The position numbers and the translations under genes were made by a program. From assembly GCA_023387245.1 (NCBI GenBank), contig JAEWIH010000070.1, forward strand, positions 1 to 8,475: DNA of 8,475 bases, given 5' to 3'. This stretch comes from Bacillota bacterium. GTDB taxonomy: Bacteria > Bacillota_I > Bacilli_A > Erysipelotrichales > Erysipelotrichaceae. The notes below the pieces were generated by a model, which saw nothing but the letters and a program-made list of their open reading frames with translations, was not told the origin of the DNA and ran no database searches. Below, piece after piece: positions 1 through 7,273 of this stretch (the stretch's first letter is position 1; each line of letters opens with the position of its first letter).

Positions 1-221
1 CAATGGAAATTGCTCAAAATACTTGTGCGATTGTTCGTCGTCAAATTAATGAAATGTTTGGTAATGAAGTTGCTAATAAATTACGGATTCAATATGGTGG
101 TAGTGTTAAACCAGATAATATTAAAGAATATTTAGAACAACCAGATATTGATGGTGCCTTAATTGGTGGTGCTTCATTAAAAACAGATTCTTTTATTGAG
201 ATTATTAATGCTTTAAAGTAA
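1..221 (+). CDS. tpiA: Triosephosphate isomerase, C-terminal part (5' end outside window)
   Basis: This is the last 72-73 codons of triosephosphate isomerase, the cytoplasmic TIM-barrel enzyme that interconverts dihydroxyacetone phosphate and glyceraldehyde 3-phosphate. The two phosphate-gripping loops at the end of the barrel are visible: YGGSVKPDN (residues 31-39 of the visible part) and [10 protein letters not shown] (51-60). The frame is open to the left edge. The ATG at position 3 is an internal methionine in the helix that precedes the loop-7 region, not a start, because the full family protein is about 250 aa. The gene ends in TAA, and eno follows after 23 nt on the same strand, so the two are probably co-transcribed as part of a glycolytic operon. 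The last codons also contain a likely promoter for eno. Identification is certain; only the upstream part is unseen. Confidence 0.97.
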   Translation, partial: MEIAQNTCAIVRRQINEMFGNEVANKLRIQYGGSVKPDNIKEYLEQPDIDGALIGGASLKTDSFIEIINALK

Positions 222-224
222 AAT
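196..224 (+). promoter_or_regulatory. Internal sigma-A-type promoter for eno, inside the end of tpiA
   Basis: A -35 box TTGAGA (196-201, 5 of 6 to consensus) and a -10 box TAAAAT (219-224, 5 of 6) are separated by exactly 17 bp. The -10 box begins on the TAA stop codon of tpiA. A start point about 7 nt further would leave a leader of roughly 14 nt carrying the ribosome binding site TAAGGAGG (229-236), 8 nt from the eno ATG. The match is read directly; promoter activity is inference. Confidence 0.55.
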
Positions 225-226
225 AG

Positions 227-1531
<1,305 letters not shown>

Positions 1532-1535
1532 ATTT

Positions 1536-1562
1536 AAAAGTCCTTTTTAGAAGGACTTTTTT
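1536..1562 (+). terminator. Rho-independent terminator of the tpiA-eno unit
   Basis: A perfect 10-bp stem, AAAAGTCCTT (1536-1545) with AAGGACTTTT (1551-1560), closes a 5-nt loop and runs into a T tract ending at 1562. It begins 5 nt after the eno stop. The ribosome binding site of the next gene starts on the very next base, so there is no room for a separate promoter between them. Confidence 0.9.
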
Positions 1563-1578
1563 AGAAAGGTAAATTGTT

Positions 1579-2277
1579 ATGAAATTAAATAGAGAATTTT
1601 TGTCATTTTATTATGATCGAACAGAAGATTTCCCAGATTTAAAAATCGATTTGTCTAAAACGATGTTATTATTAGTTGATTTTCAAAATGAATTTTGTTT
1701 AGAAGATTTTGGTGAGGCATTAGGTTTTAAGCAACAAGGTGTTTGGGAAAAATGGAAACCTCATTATGATAATTTAAAAAACAGAACTATTCCTGCTGCG
1801 AAAAAATTGTTAGAATATTTTAGAAAAAACAATCTTTATGTTAGTTATGGACGAATTGCTTGTTTGCGTGAAGATGGTCTAGATCGTTCACCAGTTCAAA
1901 AAAGTGAAGGTTGGAATGGGATGTTGTTACCTGTTGGTAGTTTTGGAGCAGAGATGGTTGAAGATTTATTGCCAATTAAAAATGAAATAGTAGTTAATAA
2001 GACTACTGATAGTGTTACTACTGGAACTAATTATTTACAAATTTTACATCATATGGGAATAGAAACTGTAGTAGTTGCTGGTTTAGTTACTGATCAATGT
2101 GTAGCATCGACAGTGCGTGGTTTGGCCGATGCCGGATTACAAGTAATTACGGTAGAAGATGCTTGTGCTGCTCCTGATATGAATTTACATAAAGCAGAAT
2201 TAACGATTATGAATGTTATTTATACTTATGTTTTAAGTTTAGATGAAACATTAGCTCTATTAGAAAAAAGTAAATAA
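1579..2277 (+). CDS. Isochorismatase-family cysteine hydrolase, substrate unknown
   Basis: A 232-aa cytoplasmic alpha/beta hydrolase of the isochorismatase superfamily, which cleaves amides or vinyl ethers through a covalent thio-intermediate. The expected Asp-Lys-Cys triad is visible: D34 in LLLVDFQNEF, K141 in VVNKTTDSVTTGT, and C174 in GLVTDQCVASTVRGLADAG, the latter with the usual nucleophile elbow. The DxHxxxH metal motif of nicotinamidases is absent, so PncA activity is unlikely. Overall length and layout resemble RutB-like ureidoacrylate or other carbamoyl-amide hydrolases, but the substrate cannot be read. The start is supported by AGAAAGG (1563-1569) 9 nt upstream. It sits directly behind the eno terminator with no promoter in the gap, which suggests expression by read-through from eno. 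A hairpin terminator follows its stop by 6 nt. Confidence 0.88.
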   Translation: MKLNREFLSFYYDRTEDFPDLKIDLSKTMLLLVDFQNEFCLEDFGEALGFKQQGVWEKWKPHYDNLKNRTIPAAKKLLEYFRKNNLYVSYGRIACLREDGLDRSPVQKSEGWNGMLLPVGSFGAEMVEDLLPIKNEIVVNKTTDSVTTGTNYLQILHHMGIETVVVAGLVTDQCVASTVRGLADAGLQVITVEDACAAPDMNLHKAELTIMNVIYTYVLSLDETLALLEKSK

Positions 2278-2283
2278 ACAAAT

Positions 2284-2315
2284 AAACGGAATGTAATCAT
2301 TACATTCCGTTTTTT
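2284..2315. terminator. Terminator shared by two convergent genes
   Basis: A perfect 13-bp stem, AAACGGAATGTAA (2284-2296) with TTACATTCCGTTT (2300-2312), has a 3-nt loop. On the plus strand it is followed by a T run to 2315, a strong terminator for the cysteine hydrolase gene. On the minus strand the stem is followed by a looser T-rich stretch (GTTTATTTGTTTATTT), so it probably also stops gpmA transcription, which arrives from the right. Confidence 0.88.
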
Positions 2316-2333
2316 AAGATTTTATTTGTAAAA

Positions 2334-3080
2334 TTATTTAGCTTTTCCTTGGTTAGCTACACTAGCCATTTTAGCAGCTAATGCATCTTGATCACCTAAG
2401 TAATATTTATTAATTACTTTAAAATCATTATCAAATTCATAAACTAATGGTACTCCAGTAGGGATATTTACTTCCATTATTTCATCAGCACTTAAGTTTT
2501 CAAAATATTTAACTAATGCTCTAATCGAATTTCCATGAGCAGCAATCAATACTCGTTTGTTAGCTAACATTTGTGGCTTAATTTCTGATTCAAAATAAGG
2601 AACAGCTCTTTCAATAGTTTCTTTTAAACTTTCAGTTAATGGTAAGTCGTTTTTGTTTTCATATCGATATTGTTCCTGATTTTTTGGATTTCGATCATCA
2701 TTTTCTTCTAATGCCGGAGGCATAATATCAAAAGATCTTCTCCATATTTTAACTTGATCTTCACCATATTTAGCAGCTGTTTCCGATTTATTTAATCCTT
2801 GTAAAGCACCATAATGTCTTTCATTTAATTTCCATGATTTAACTACTGGTAAGTATTCGCGATCTAATTGTTCTAGTATATGATTTAGAGTATGGATTGC
2901 TCTTTTTAAATAACTAGTATAACAAATATCAAAATCATAACCAGCTTCTTTAAGCAATTTACCACCTTCTTTAGCCTCTAAAACTCCTTTTTCAGATAAG
3001 TCGACATCAGTCCAACCAGTAAATAAATTTAATTTATTCCATTCACTTTCGCCATGGCGAACTAAAACTAATTTCATCAT
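2334..3080 (-). CDS. gpmA: 2,3-bisphosphoglycerate-dependent phosphoglycerate mutase
   Basis: Cytoplasmic glycolytic mutase that interconverts 3- and 2-phosphoglycerate through a phosphohistidine, the step just before enolase. The 248-aa protein carries the histidine-phosphatase signature [10 protein letters not shown] with H9 as the phospho-acceptor. R8, R60 (in YLKRAIHT), E87 ([10 protein letters not shown]) and H182 (AHGNSIR) match known active-site residues. The family-typical [11 protein letters not shown] and the long insert [15 protein letters not shown] mark it as dPGM rather than a generic phosphatase. I start at the first ATG of the MMKLV N-terminus: AAAGGAGA (3088-3095) lies 8 nt upstream. 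A longer frame beginning at TTG (3101) would swallow that site and add residues not seen in the family. The gene has its own promoter with a palindrome over the -35 and ends at the shared hairpin. Confidence 0.97.
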   Translation of the reverse strand: MMKLVLVRHGESEWNKLNLFTGWTDVDLSEKGVLEAKEGGKLLKEAGYDFDICYTSYLKRAIHTLNHILEQLDREYLPVVKSWKLNERHYGALQGLNKSETAAKYGEDQVKIWRRSFDIMPPALEENDDRNPKNQEQYRYENKNDLPLTESLKETIERAVPYFESEIKPQMLANKRVLIAAHGNSIRALVKYFENLSADEIMEVNIPTGVPLVYEFDNDFKVINKYYLGDQDALAAKMASVANQGKAK

Positions 3081-3105
3081 ATTTGTATCTCCTTTTAACA
3101 ATTAA

Positions 3106-3134
3106 AATATAACATAAATTGACATTAATTTGAA
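3106..3134 (-). promoter_or_regulatory. Promoter of gpmA (extended -10)
   Basis: Read on the minus strand: -35 TTCAAA (3129-3134), 17 bp spacer, -10 TATATT (3106-3111) preceded by TG at the extended -10 position (TGTTATATT, 3106-3114). The expected start near 3099 leaves a leader of about 18 nt that holds the ribosome binding site. The -35 is weak (4 of 6), which suits an activated or repressed promoter. Confidence 0.6.
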
Positions 3135-3148
3135 TAGTAATTATTCAA
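3130..3148. promoter_or_regulatory. Candidate operator: 19-bp palindrome over the gpmA -35
   Basis: TTGAATAGTAATTATTCAA has 7-bp perfect arms (3130-3136 and 3142-3148) and a 5-nt centre that is itself nearly symmetric. It overlaps the gpmA -35 box at 3129-3134. A further copy of the half-site TGAATA occurs at 3151-3156, 20 bp (about two helical turns) from the first at 3131-3136. No family can be assigned; it does not match the CcpA cre consensus. Confidence 0.4.
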
Positions 3149-3236
3149 CGTGAATAACAGATTTTTAATTTATAAATATTAAAAAATTTAATAATATATT
3201 ATGTAAATTTTAGTTTGTTTAATTGTCGGGATTTAA

Positions 3237-3265
3237 TAGCCAAAAAATACTAAATGTGCTATTAT
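3237..3265 (+). promoter_or_regulatory. Promoter of the DivIC-like gene
   Basis: The best candidate is -10 TATTAT (3260-3265) with an extended TG (3257-3258), 17 bp after a -35-like TAGCCA (3237-3242, 4 of 6). A weaker alternative is TTGTCG (3223-3228) with AATACT (3246-3251), also at 17 bp. Either would start transcription at or after the ATG at 3254, which supports the downstream start of the gene at 3284. Confidence 0.45.
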
Positions 3266-3283
3266 AACAAAGCGGGTGTAAAT

Positions 3284-3580
3284 ATGAATAAGAAGATACG
3301 TGTTAAAAGGCAATTTGTTGCGATGTTTAATTTAATTCTTTTTTCTTTATCAATATGGTTTGTTGCTGTTAGTATTCAAGAGGTTGTTAATTATCAACAG
3401 CTTAGTAAACAATATGCCAGTGCACAAATAAATTTAAGTAAAGAAAAAAAGAATAATGATATTTTAGCTTCACAAAGAGTGAAGTTATCAGATCCTGAAT
3501 ATTTAAAAGAATATGCTAGGGGTAATTTTATGTTATCGGGTTCTGATGAACAAATTTTTGTATTACCTTCAAATAGATAA
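3284..3580 (+). CDS. divIC: DivIC/FtsB-type septum formation initiator
   Basis: A 98-aa bitopic membrane protein of the FtsB/DivIC family, which joins FtsL and DivIB/FtsQ at mid-cell and links them to septal wall synthesis. The layout is characteristic: a basic cytoplasmic N-terminus (MNKKIRVKRQ), one membrane helix at about 13-31, a polar, charged coiled-coil stretch at about 35-66, and the family tail LSDPEYLKEYARGNFMLSGSDEQIFVLP (69-95). An in-frame ATG at 3254 would add ten residues, but the likely transcription start lies beyond it. The ATG at 3284 has GGGTG (3274-3278) 5 nt upstream and gives the usual basic N-terminus. The gene stands alone between the gpmA control region and a terminator, rather than in a division cluster. 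The DivIC rather than FtsL assignment rests on the DPEYLKEYAR motif. Confidence 0.85.
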   Translation: MNKKIRVKRQFVAMFNLILFSLSIWFVAVSIQEVVNYQQLSKQYASAQINLSKEKKNNDILASQRVKLSDPEYLKEYARGNFMLSGSDEQIFVLPSNR

Positions 3581-3585
3581 TTGAG

Positions 3586-3622
3586 ATTTTATTAATCGAT
3601 TATGATTGATAAAATTTTTTTT
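3586..3622 (+). terminator. Terminator of the DivIC-like gene
   Basis: A 12-bp stem with one G-U pair, ATTTTATTAATC (3586-3597) with GATTGATAAAAT (3604-3615), has a 6-nt loop and is followed by eight Ts (3615-3622). The T tract runs into the stop codon of the convergent Nudix gene (3621-3623). On the minus strand the wobble becomes an A-C mismatch and no T run follows, so it is probably a poor terminator in that direction. Confidence 0.8.
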
Positions 3623-4145
3623 ACTTGTTGCTAAAGTATTTATATATCACCGCAAGCGTTTTTAAATCTTTAATTTTATTATTATTTAATAAATCCAGTA
3701 GTTCGGATTTATTTTTTTTAACTACCACTAATTCTTCATTAGCATCTAATTGTGGTGTTTGTATATATTTAGCCTTACAATAATAACAATGAATAACTTC
3801 ACTTAAATAAGCAGGACTTGGATAATATTCACCAATATATTGCCAATTATAGCCCTCATAACCAGTTTCCTCTAACAATTCTCTCTTAATTGCATCTAAA
3901 GGAGTTTCATCTTTTTCTAGTTTTCCGGCTACTAATTCTAAACAATAATCTTTAATTCCATAGCGATATTGTTCCACTAATAAAAATTGATCTTGTTCAA
4001 TTTCTGCCAACACACATACGCCTCCTAAATGACAAACATAGTCAAAAGTAGTTTTTTGCTTTTTGTTAATTATTTCAACTTCGTCTTGATAAATAGTTAC
4101 TACTTTTCCTTCATAAATCTTTTTTTGTGATAATGTTTTAATCAT
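3621..4145 (-). CDS. Nudix hydrolase, ADP-ribose pyrophosphatase-like
   Basis: A 174-aa cytoplasmic Nudix enzyme, probably hydrolysing ADP-ribose (or a related nucleoside diphosphate sugar) to AMP and ribose 5-phosphate. The Nudix box is exact: G74, E80, then R88-E89-L90-L91-E92-E93-T94-G95, with the glutamates binding metal. ELVAGKLE just before it corresponds to the ELPAGKxE of ADP-ribose pyrophosphatases, with the proline replaced by valine. YPSPAYLSE (108-116) supplies the proline about 16 residues after the box that marks the ADP-ribose group. The N-terminal strand region (VVTIYQDEVEI) also fits that subfamily. The start has AAGGAG (4153-4158) 7 nt upstream and a consensus -10. It diverges from tmk and converges on the DivIC-like gene. 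The exact substrate is not decided by sequence. Confidence 0.9.
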   Translation of the reverse strand: MIKTLSQKKIYEGKVVTIYQDEVEIINKKQKTTFDYVCHLGGVCVLAEIEQDQFLLVEQYRYGIKDYCLELVAGKLEKDETPLDAIKRELLEETGYEGYNWQYIGEYYPSPAYLSEVIHCYYCKAKYIQTPQLDANEELVVVKKNKSELLDLLNNNKIKDLKTLAVIYKYFSNK

Positions 4146-4165
4146 AAGTTTTCTCCTTATTATAA

Positions 4166-4193
4166 ATTATATTATTAAATTTTATGATTACAA
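4166..4193 (-). promoter_or_regulatory. Promoter of the Nudix gene
   Basis: On the minus strand: -35 TTGTAA (4188-4193), 16 bp spacer, and a perfect -10 TATAAT (4166-4171). The predicted start near 4159 lies one or two bases before the ribosome binding site, giving a leader of about 14 nt. Its -35 touches the upstream part of the tmk promoter on the other strand. Confidence 0.65.
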
Positions 4194-4221
4194 TACATCA
4201 ACAATGAATTAATGATATAAT
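4192..4221 (+). promoter_or_regulatory. Promoter of the tmk-holB-rsmI-rlmA operon (extended -10)
   Basis: TGATATAAT (4213-4221) is a perfect extended -10 element. The -35 region is poor; the best at 18 bp is AATACA (4192-4197), which the TG extension may compensate. The predicted start near 4228 falls on the ribosome binding site GGAG (4228-4231), 9 nt from the tmk ATG. It is back-to-back with the Nudix promoter, so the two may compete for polymerase. Confidence 0.65.
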
Positions 4222-4240
4222 GTCTTTGGAGTAAGATATT

Positions 4241-4882
4241 ATGAAAAAAGGTTTATTTGTTACATTTGAAGGTCCTGATGGTAGCGGAAAAACGACTATT
4301 TCGAAAGCAGTTTATCAATTGTTACTAGATAATGATTATCCAGTCGTATATACTCGTGAACCAGGAGGAATTACAATTTCTGAAAAAATTAGAGATATTA
4401 TTTTAGATCCTTTGCATAAAAATATGGATTACTGGACCGAAGCTTTATTGTATGCGGCGGCTAGAAGACAACATGTTGTTGAAAAAATTATGCCAGCATT
4501 AGCGAAAAATAAAATAGTTATTTGTGATCGTTTTGTTGACTCTTCACTAGCATATCAAGGGGTAGGTAGAGATTTAGGTATTGATGCAGTTTTAGAAGTT
4601 AATAAGATTGCGATTGATAATCGTTTTCCAGATTTAACGATTTATTTAGATGTTGATGTTGATTTAGGGTTAAAACGTGTTAATTTCCGTAAATCACAAG
4701 ATCGTTTAGATTTAGAAAGCCAACAATTTCATTTGAAAGTATTTAATGGTTATCAACAAATTAAAGAAATGTATAAAGATAGAATGCTGGTATTTAATGG
4801 CAATTTAGATATTTCAACTTTAAGCCAACAAATTTATTCCTCAATTATATTAGAAATAAAGAAACGAGAAGCTGATGAATAA
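4241..4882 (+). CDS. tmk: Thymidylate kinase
   Basis: Phosphorylates dTMP to dTDP with ATP in the cytoplasm, the last dedicated step toward dTTP. The 213-aa protein has the P-loop GPDGSGKTT (11-19), the REPGG motif (39-43) that binds the substrate, DRFVDSSLAYQGVGR (96-110) with the DRF triad, and a LID segment around QDRLDLES (153-160). Its length is standard. The start is supported by GGAG 9 nt upstream and by the conserved KKGLFVTFEGPDG N-terminus. It is the first gene of a four-gene operon. The final 8 bases overlap holB, so holB translation is probably coupled to it. Pairing tmk with holB is typical of Bacillota. Confidence 0.97.
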   Translation: MKKGLFVTFEGPDGSGKTTISKAVYQLLLDNDYPVVYTREPGGITISEKIRDIILDPLHKNMDYWTEALLYAAARRQHVVEKIMPALAKNKIVICDRFVDSSLAYQGVGRDLGIDAVLEVNKIAIDNRFPDLTIYLDVDVDLGLKRVNFRKSQDRLDLESQQFHLKVFNGYQQIKEMYKDRMLVFNGNLDISTLSQQIYSSIILEIKKREADE

Positions 4883-5636
4883 TTCATTTATTACAACTAT
4901 TACTAATGCTTATAATAATAATTGTTTAAGCCATGCATATTTGTTAGAAGGAAATGTTTTAGATAATAGTATTTACTTTTTAGTATCAGGATTTTTAGGG
5001 GCATTGGCTAATGAAGAAATAATTACACAATTAAAAAACAGAAACATTCCAGCAGTTATTTGGTTAGATGGTAAAGTGAATGGAATTAAAAAACAGGATA
5101 TAGTTAATATTATTAATCACATATCTTTATCGGGCACTAAAATTTGTATTTTGGAAAATGTTGACTTAGCATCAACTTCAGCTCTTAATTCATTATTAAA
5201 AGCATTAGAAGAACCGGATAATAAAAATGTTAAATTTTTATTAACTACTAGCAATAAAGACAATGTGTTAGAAACAATTATTTCTCGTTGTCAACTTTTT
5301 TCAATTGAGGATGAGTCTGCTATCGAATATAGTGAAGAAATTAGTAATATTGTTGTTCCTTTACTAGAAGCTATTTATAATAACAATAAATATTTAGCTC
5401 TAAGCCAATTATCATTATATAGTCAGTATGATGATGAATTTTTGTTTGAAATAATTAATTATTTAATTTTAAAAATTCATGAATATTTATACAAAAATCC
5501 GAGTATTAATTTAAGTATTTGGTATGTTAATTTAGTAGAACTGAAACAAGAATTTAATTTTAATATTGGATCAAACATTTTATTAGCCAATTGTATTTGT
5601 CAAATATTGGAGGCATTAGATGAAAATTCAAAATAG
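4875..5636 (+). CDS. holB: DNA polymerase III delta' subunit (clamp loader), reduced form
   Basis: The delta' subunit belongs to the clamp loader, which opens the beta ring and places it on primed DNA. Hallmarks are LSHAYLLEG (18-26), IKKQDI (71-76), SALNSLLKALEEP (102-114) and the TIISRCQ motif (134-140), whose SRC provides the arginine finger to the neighbouring ATPase subunit. At 253 aa it is shorter than the usual 300-330. The P-loop position reads GNVLDNS and cannot bind ATP, and the cysteine-rich zinc module normally between HAYL and the HPD strand is gone, replaced by about 30 residues without the four cysteines. The C-terminal collar domain (from about 155) is also short. The start overlaps the tmk end by 8 bp, with only a weak GAGAAG upstream, so it is probably translationally coupled. 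The gene ends in TAG, the only non-TAA stop in the window. Confidence 0.9.
   Translation: MNNSFITTITNAYNNNCLSHAYLLEGNVLDNSIYFLVSGFLGALANEEIITQLKNRNIPAVIWLDGKVNGIKKQDIVNIINHISLSGTKICILENVDLASTSALNSLLKALEEPDNKNVKFLLTTSNKDNVLETIISRCQLFSIEDESAIEYSEEISNIVVPLLEAIYNNNKYLALSQLSLYSQYDDEFLFEIINYLILKIHEYLYKNPSINLSIWYVNLVELKQEFNFNIGSNILLANCICQILEALDENSK
5609..5613 (+). promoter_or_regulatory. Ribosome binding site of rsmI inside holB
   Basis: GGAGG lies 6 nt before the rsmI ATG at 5620 and is embedded in the last codons of holB. It fixes a start that overlaps holB by 17 bp, rather than any later in-frame methionine. Confidence 0.85.
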
Positions 5637-6468
5637 TTTTACTAGTGATGTTGCGACATTATATATCGTTCCTACTCCGATTGGAAACTTATTAGAGATG
5701 AATCCGCGTGCGATCGAAATTTTAAAAATGGTGGATTATATTGCTTGTGAAGATACAAGAACTACAAAAATACTTTTGGATCATTTTAATATTAATACTA
5801 CTACTATTGCTCATCATTCACATAATCAAGAAGCTAGTATTAATGGTATTTTAAATTTACTAGCAAACAATTGTAATATTGCTTTAGTTAGTGATGCCGG
5901 CTATCCACTAATTTCCGATCCTGGTAATATGTTAGTCAATGCGGTTATTAATAGCGGTTACTATGTTACTAGTGTTTCTGGTCCTTCGGCTACTTTAAAT
6001 GCGTTAGTTGTTAGTGGCTTAGTGACACAACCATTTTGTTTTTATGGTTTTTTACCGACTAAACAAAAACAAATTATTAAAATTTTAGAAAATATTAAAA
6101 ACAATCCGATGACTTATATTTTTTATATTTCCGTTCATGATTTATTCAATCATTTAAATATAATTTATAAGTGTCTTGGTGATTGTCAAGTAGCTTTAGT
6201 TAGAGAAATGACTAAAAAATTTGAACAAATATTAAGGGGTAATCTTAGTGAATTGTTGGAATATGATATTACTTTAAAAGGTGAATTTGTTTTAGTTTTA
6301 CATATCAATAATAATAGTAATACAGTTGATAATGATTCAATGGTTTTAGAAATAAAAGAGATGATTAAAAAAGATTGTTATAAAAAGGAGATTATTAAAT
6401 ATATTGTAGATAAATATAAAGTGAATAAAAATTATGTTTATGATATTATTAATGATCTAGAGGTGTAA
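5620..6468 (+). CDS. rsmI: 16S rRNA (cytidine1402-2'-O)-methyltransferase RsmI
   Basis: SAM-dependent tetrapyrrole-methylase-fold enzyme that adds the 2'-O-methyl group to C1402 in the 16S rRNA decoding centre. The 282-aa protein shows the whole family signature set: LYIVPTPIGNL (14-24), CEDTRTTKILLDHF (43-56), LVSDAGYPLISDPG (89-102), SGPSATLNALVVSGL (120-134), FYGFLP (141-146) and KKFEQILRGNL (199-209). The last 45 or so residues, lysine- and tyrosine-rich, match the small helical C-terminal domain of full-length RsmI. The length is normal. A strong GGAGG 6 nt upstream fixes the start, which overlaps holB by 17 bp. In Bacillus subtilis the tmk-to-rsmI interval contains several more genes; here rsmI directly follows holB. 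Confidence 0.96.
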   Translation: MKIQNSFTSDVATLYIVPTPIGNLLEMNPRAIEILKMVDYIACEDTRTTKILLDHFNINTTTIAHHSHNQEASINGILNLLANNCNIALVSDAGYPLISDPGNMLVNAVINSGYYVTSVSGPSATLNALVVSGLVTQPFCFYGFLPTKQKQIIKILENIKNNPMTYIFYISVHDLFNHLNIIYKCLGDCQVALVREMTKKFEQILRGNLSELLEYDITLKGEFVLVLHINNNSNTVDNDSMVLEIKEMIKKDCYKKEIIKYIVDKYKVNKNYVYDIINDLEV

Positions 6469-6469
6469 T

Positions 6470-7273
6470 ATGATTTTAAAGTGTCCTGTTTGTCAACAAA
6501 AATTATATGTAAAAAATAATTTATATGCCTATTGTAATCAAGGACATCATTATGATTATAACAAGTATCACATTTTAAATTTAGCTCTTAGTCAAAAACG
6601 CCGTTTACAAGGTGATGATGATATTATGTCGGTGGCTAGACATAATTTTTTGATAGCAGATTATTATTTACCACTAATAGAAGTAGTGTCGAAAGTGCTA
6701 AAAAATTATCCGATTAAAAACATTGTTGATTGTGGTAGTGGTCAAGGTTATTATTTAGATTATTTATCAAAAAATTTAAATGTTGCTAGTGATAATTGTT
6801 ATGCTTTTGATTTAAGTCAAAAACTTTTAAGATTAGGTCAAAAACATTATAAACAATATCATTGGATAGTAGCGAATATTAAAAAATTACCAATTATTAA
6901 TAATTGTGCTTCTTTAGTATTGAATGCTTTTGTGCCATTATTTTTAGACGAAATGATTAGAATTTTAGAATTAGGTGGTTATTTAGTAGTTATTGATGTT
7001 GGTTATCATCATTTATCAAAATTAAAAACAATATTATATCCTCAAGTTATTTATAATCAAGTTTCTGAAATTGTTTGTCCGAATTTAAAGCTGTTACATT
7101 ATTTAAATTCTGAATTCAATATTGTACTTAACCAACAACAACTACAAAATTTGTTAATGATGACACCATATTATTATCGGACTGAAAAAAAAGCTATTGA
7201 TAAGTTAAAAACTTATAATAGCTTAGAAATAGATTGTCATTTTGTAGTCCGGATTTTTCAAAAGATTATTTAA
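6470..7273 (+). CDS. rlmA: RlmA-type 23S rRNA (guanine-N1)-methyltransferase
   Basis: A 267-aa SAM-dependent methyltransferase of the RlmA family, which methylates N1 of G745 or G748 in helix 35 of 23S rRNA near the peptide exit tunnel. The N-terminal zinc finger is visible as C5-x2-C8 and C22-x3-H26, followed by the family block HILNLALSQKRRLQGDDDIMSVARHNFL (34-61). SAM motif I is IVDCGSGQGYY (85-95), the acidic residue of motif II is D114 (YAFDLSQ), and MTPYYYRTEKK (231-241) matches the conserved MTP segment. Gram-positive members of this family usually modify G748, but the target cannot be told from sequence. The ATG follows the rsmI stop after one base, with GAGGTG (6460-6465) just upstream. 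The last 8 bp overlap the minus-strand gene, and no terminator is visible. Confidence 0.88.
   Translation: MILKCPVCQQKLYVKNNLYAYCNQGHHYDYNKYHILNLALSQKRRLQGDDDIMSVARHNFLIADYYLPLIEVVSKVLKNYPIKNIVDCGSGQGYYLDYLSKNLNVASDNCYAFDLSQKLLRLGQKHYKQYHWIVANIKKLPIINNCASLVLNAFVPLFLDEMIRILELGGYLVVIDVGYHHLSKLKTILYPQVIYNQVSEIVCPNLKLLHYLNSEFNIVLNQQQLQNLLMMTPYYYRTEKKAIDKLKTYNSLEIDCHFVVRIFQKII

Noticed and set aside
3..221. ATG at position 3 as the start of a small gene
   Set aside because: It is an internal methionine of TpiA; the protein downstream is the C-terminal third of the enzyme, with both phosphate loops.
3081..3101. TTG start for gpmA, adding seven residues
   Set aside because: It would make the strong AAAGGAGA ribosome binding site part of the coding region and precede the family N-terminus MKLVLVRHG.
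3177..3193. TATTAAA-AAA-TTTAATA inverted repeat in the divergent intergenic region
   Set aside because: It is made only of A and T in an AT-rich spacer, so a 7-bp match is expected by chance; at most it may act as an UP element.
3254..3283. Upstream ATG for the DivIC-like gene
   Set aside because: The likely -10 box (3260-3265) lies downstream of it, and the ATG at 3284 has a ribosome binding site and gives the typical basic N-terminus.
1579..4145. NAD-salvage link between the isochorismatase-like protein (as nicotinamidase) and the ADP-ribose Nudix enzyme
   Set aside because: The nicotinamidase metal motif is missing, and the two genes are in different transcripts on different strands.
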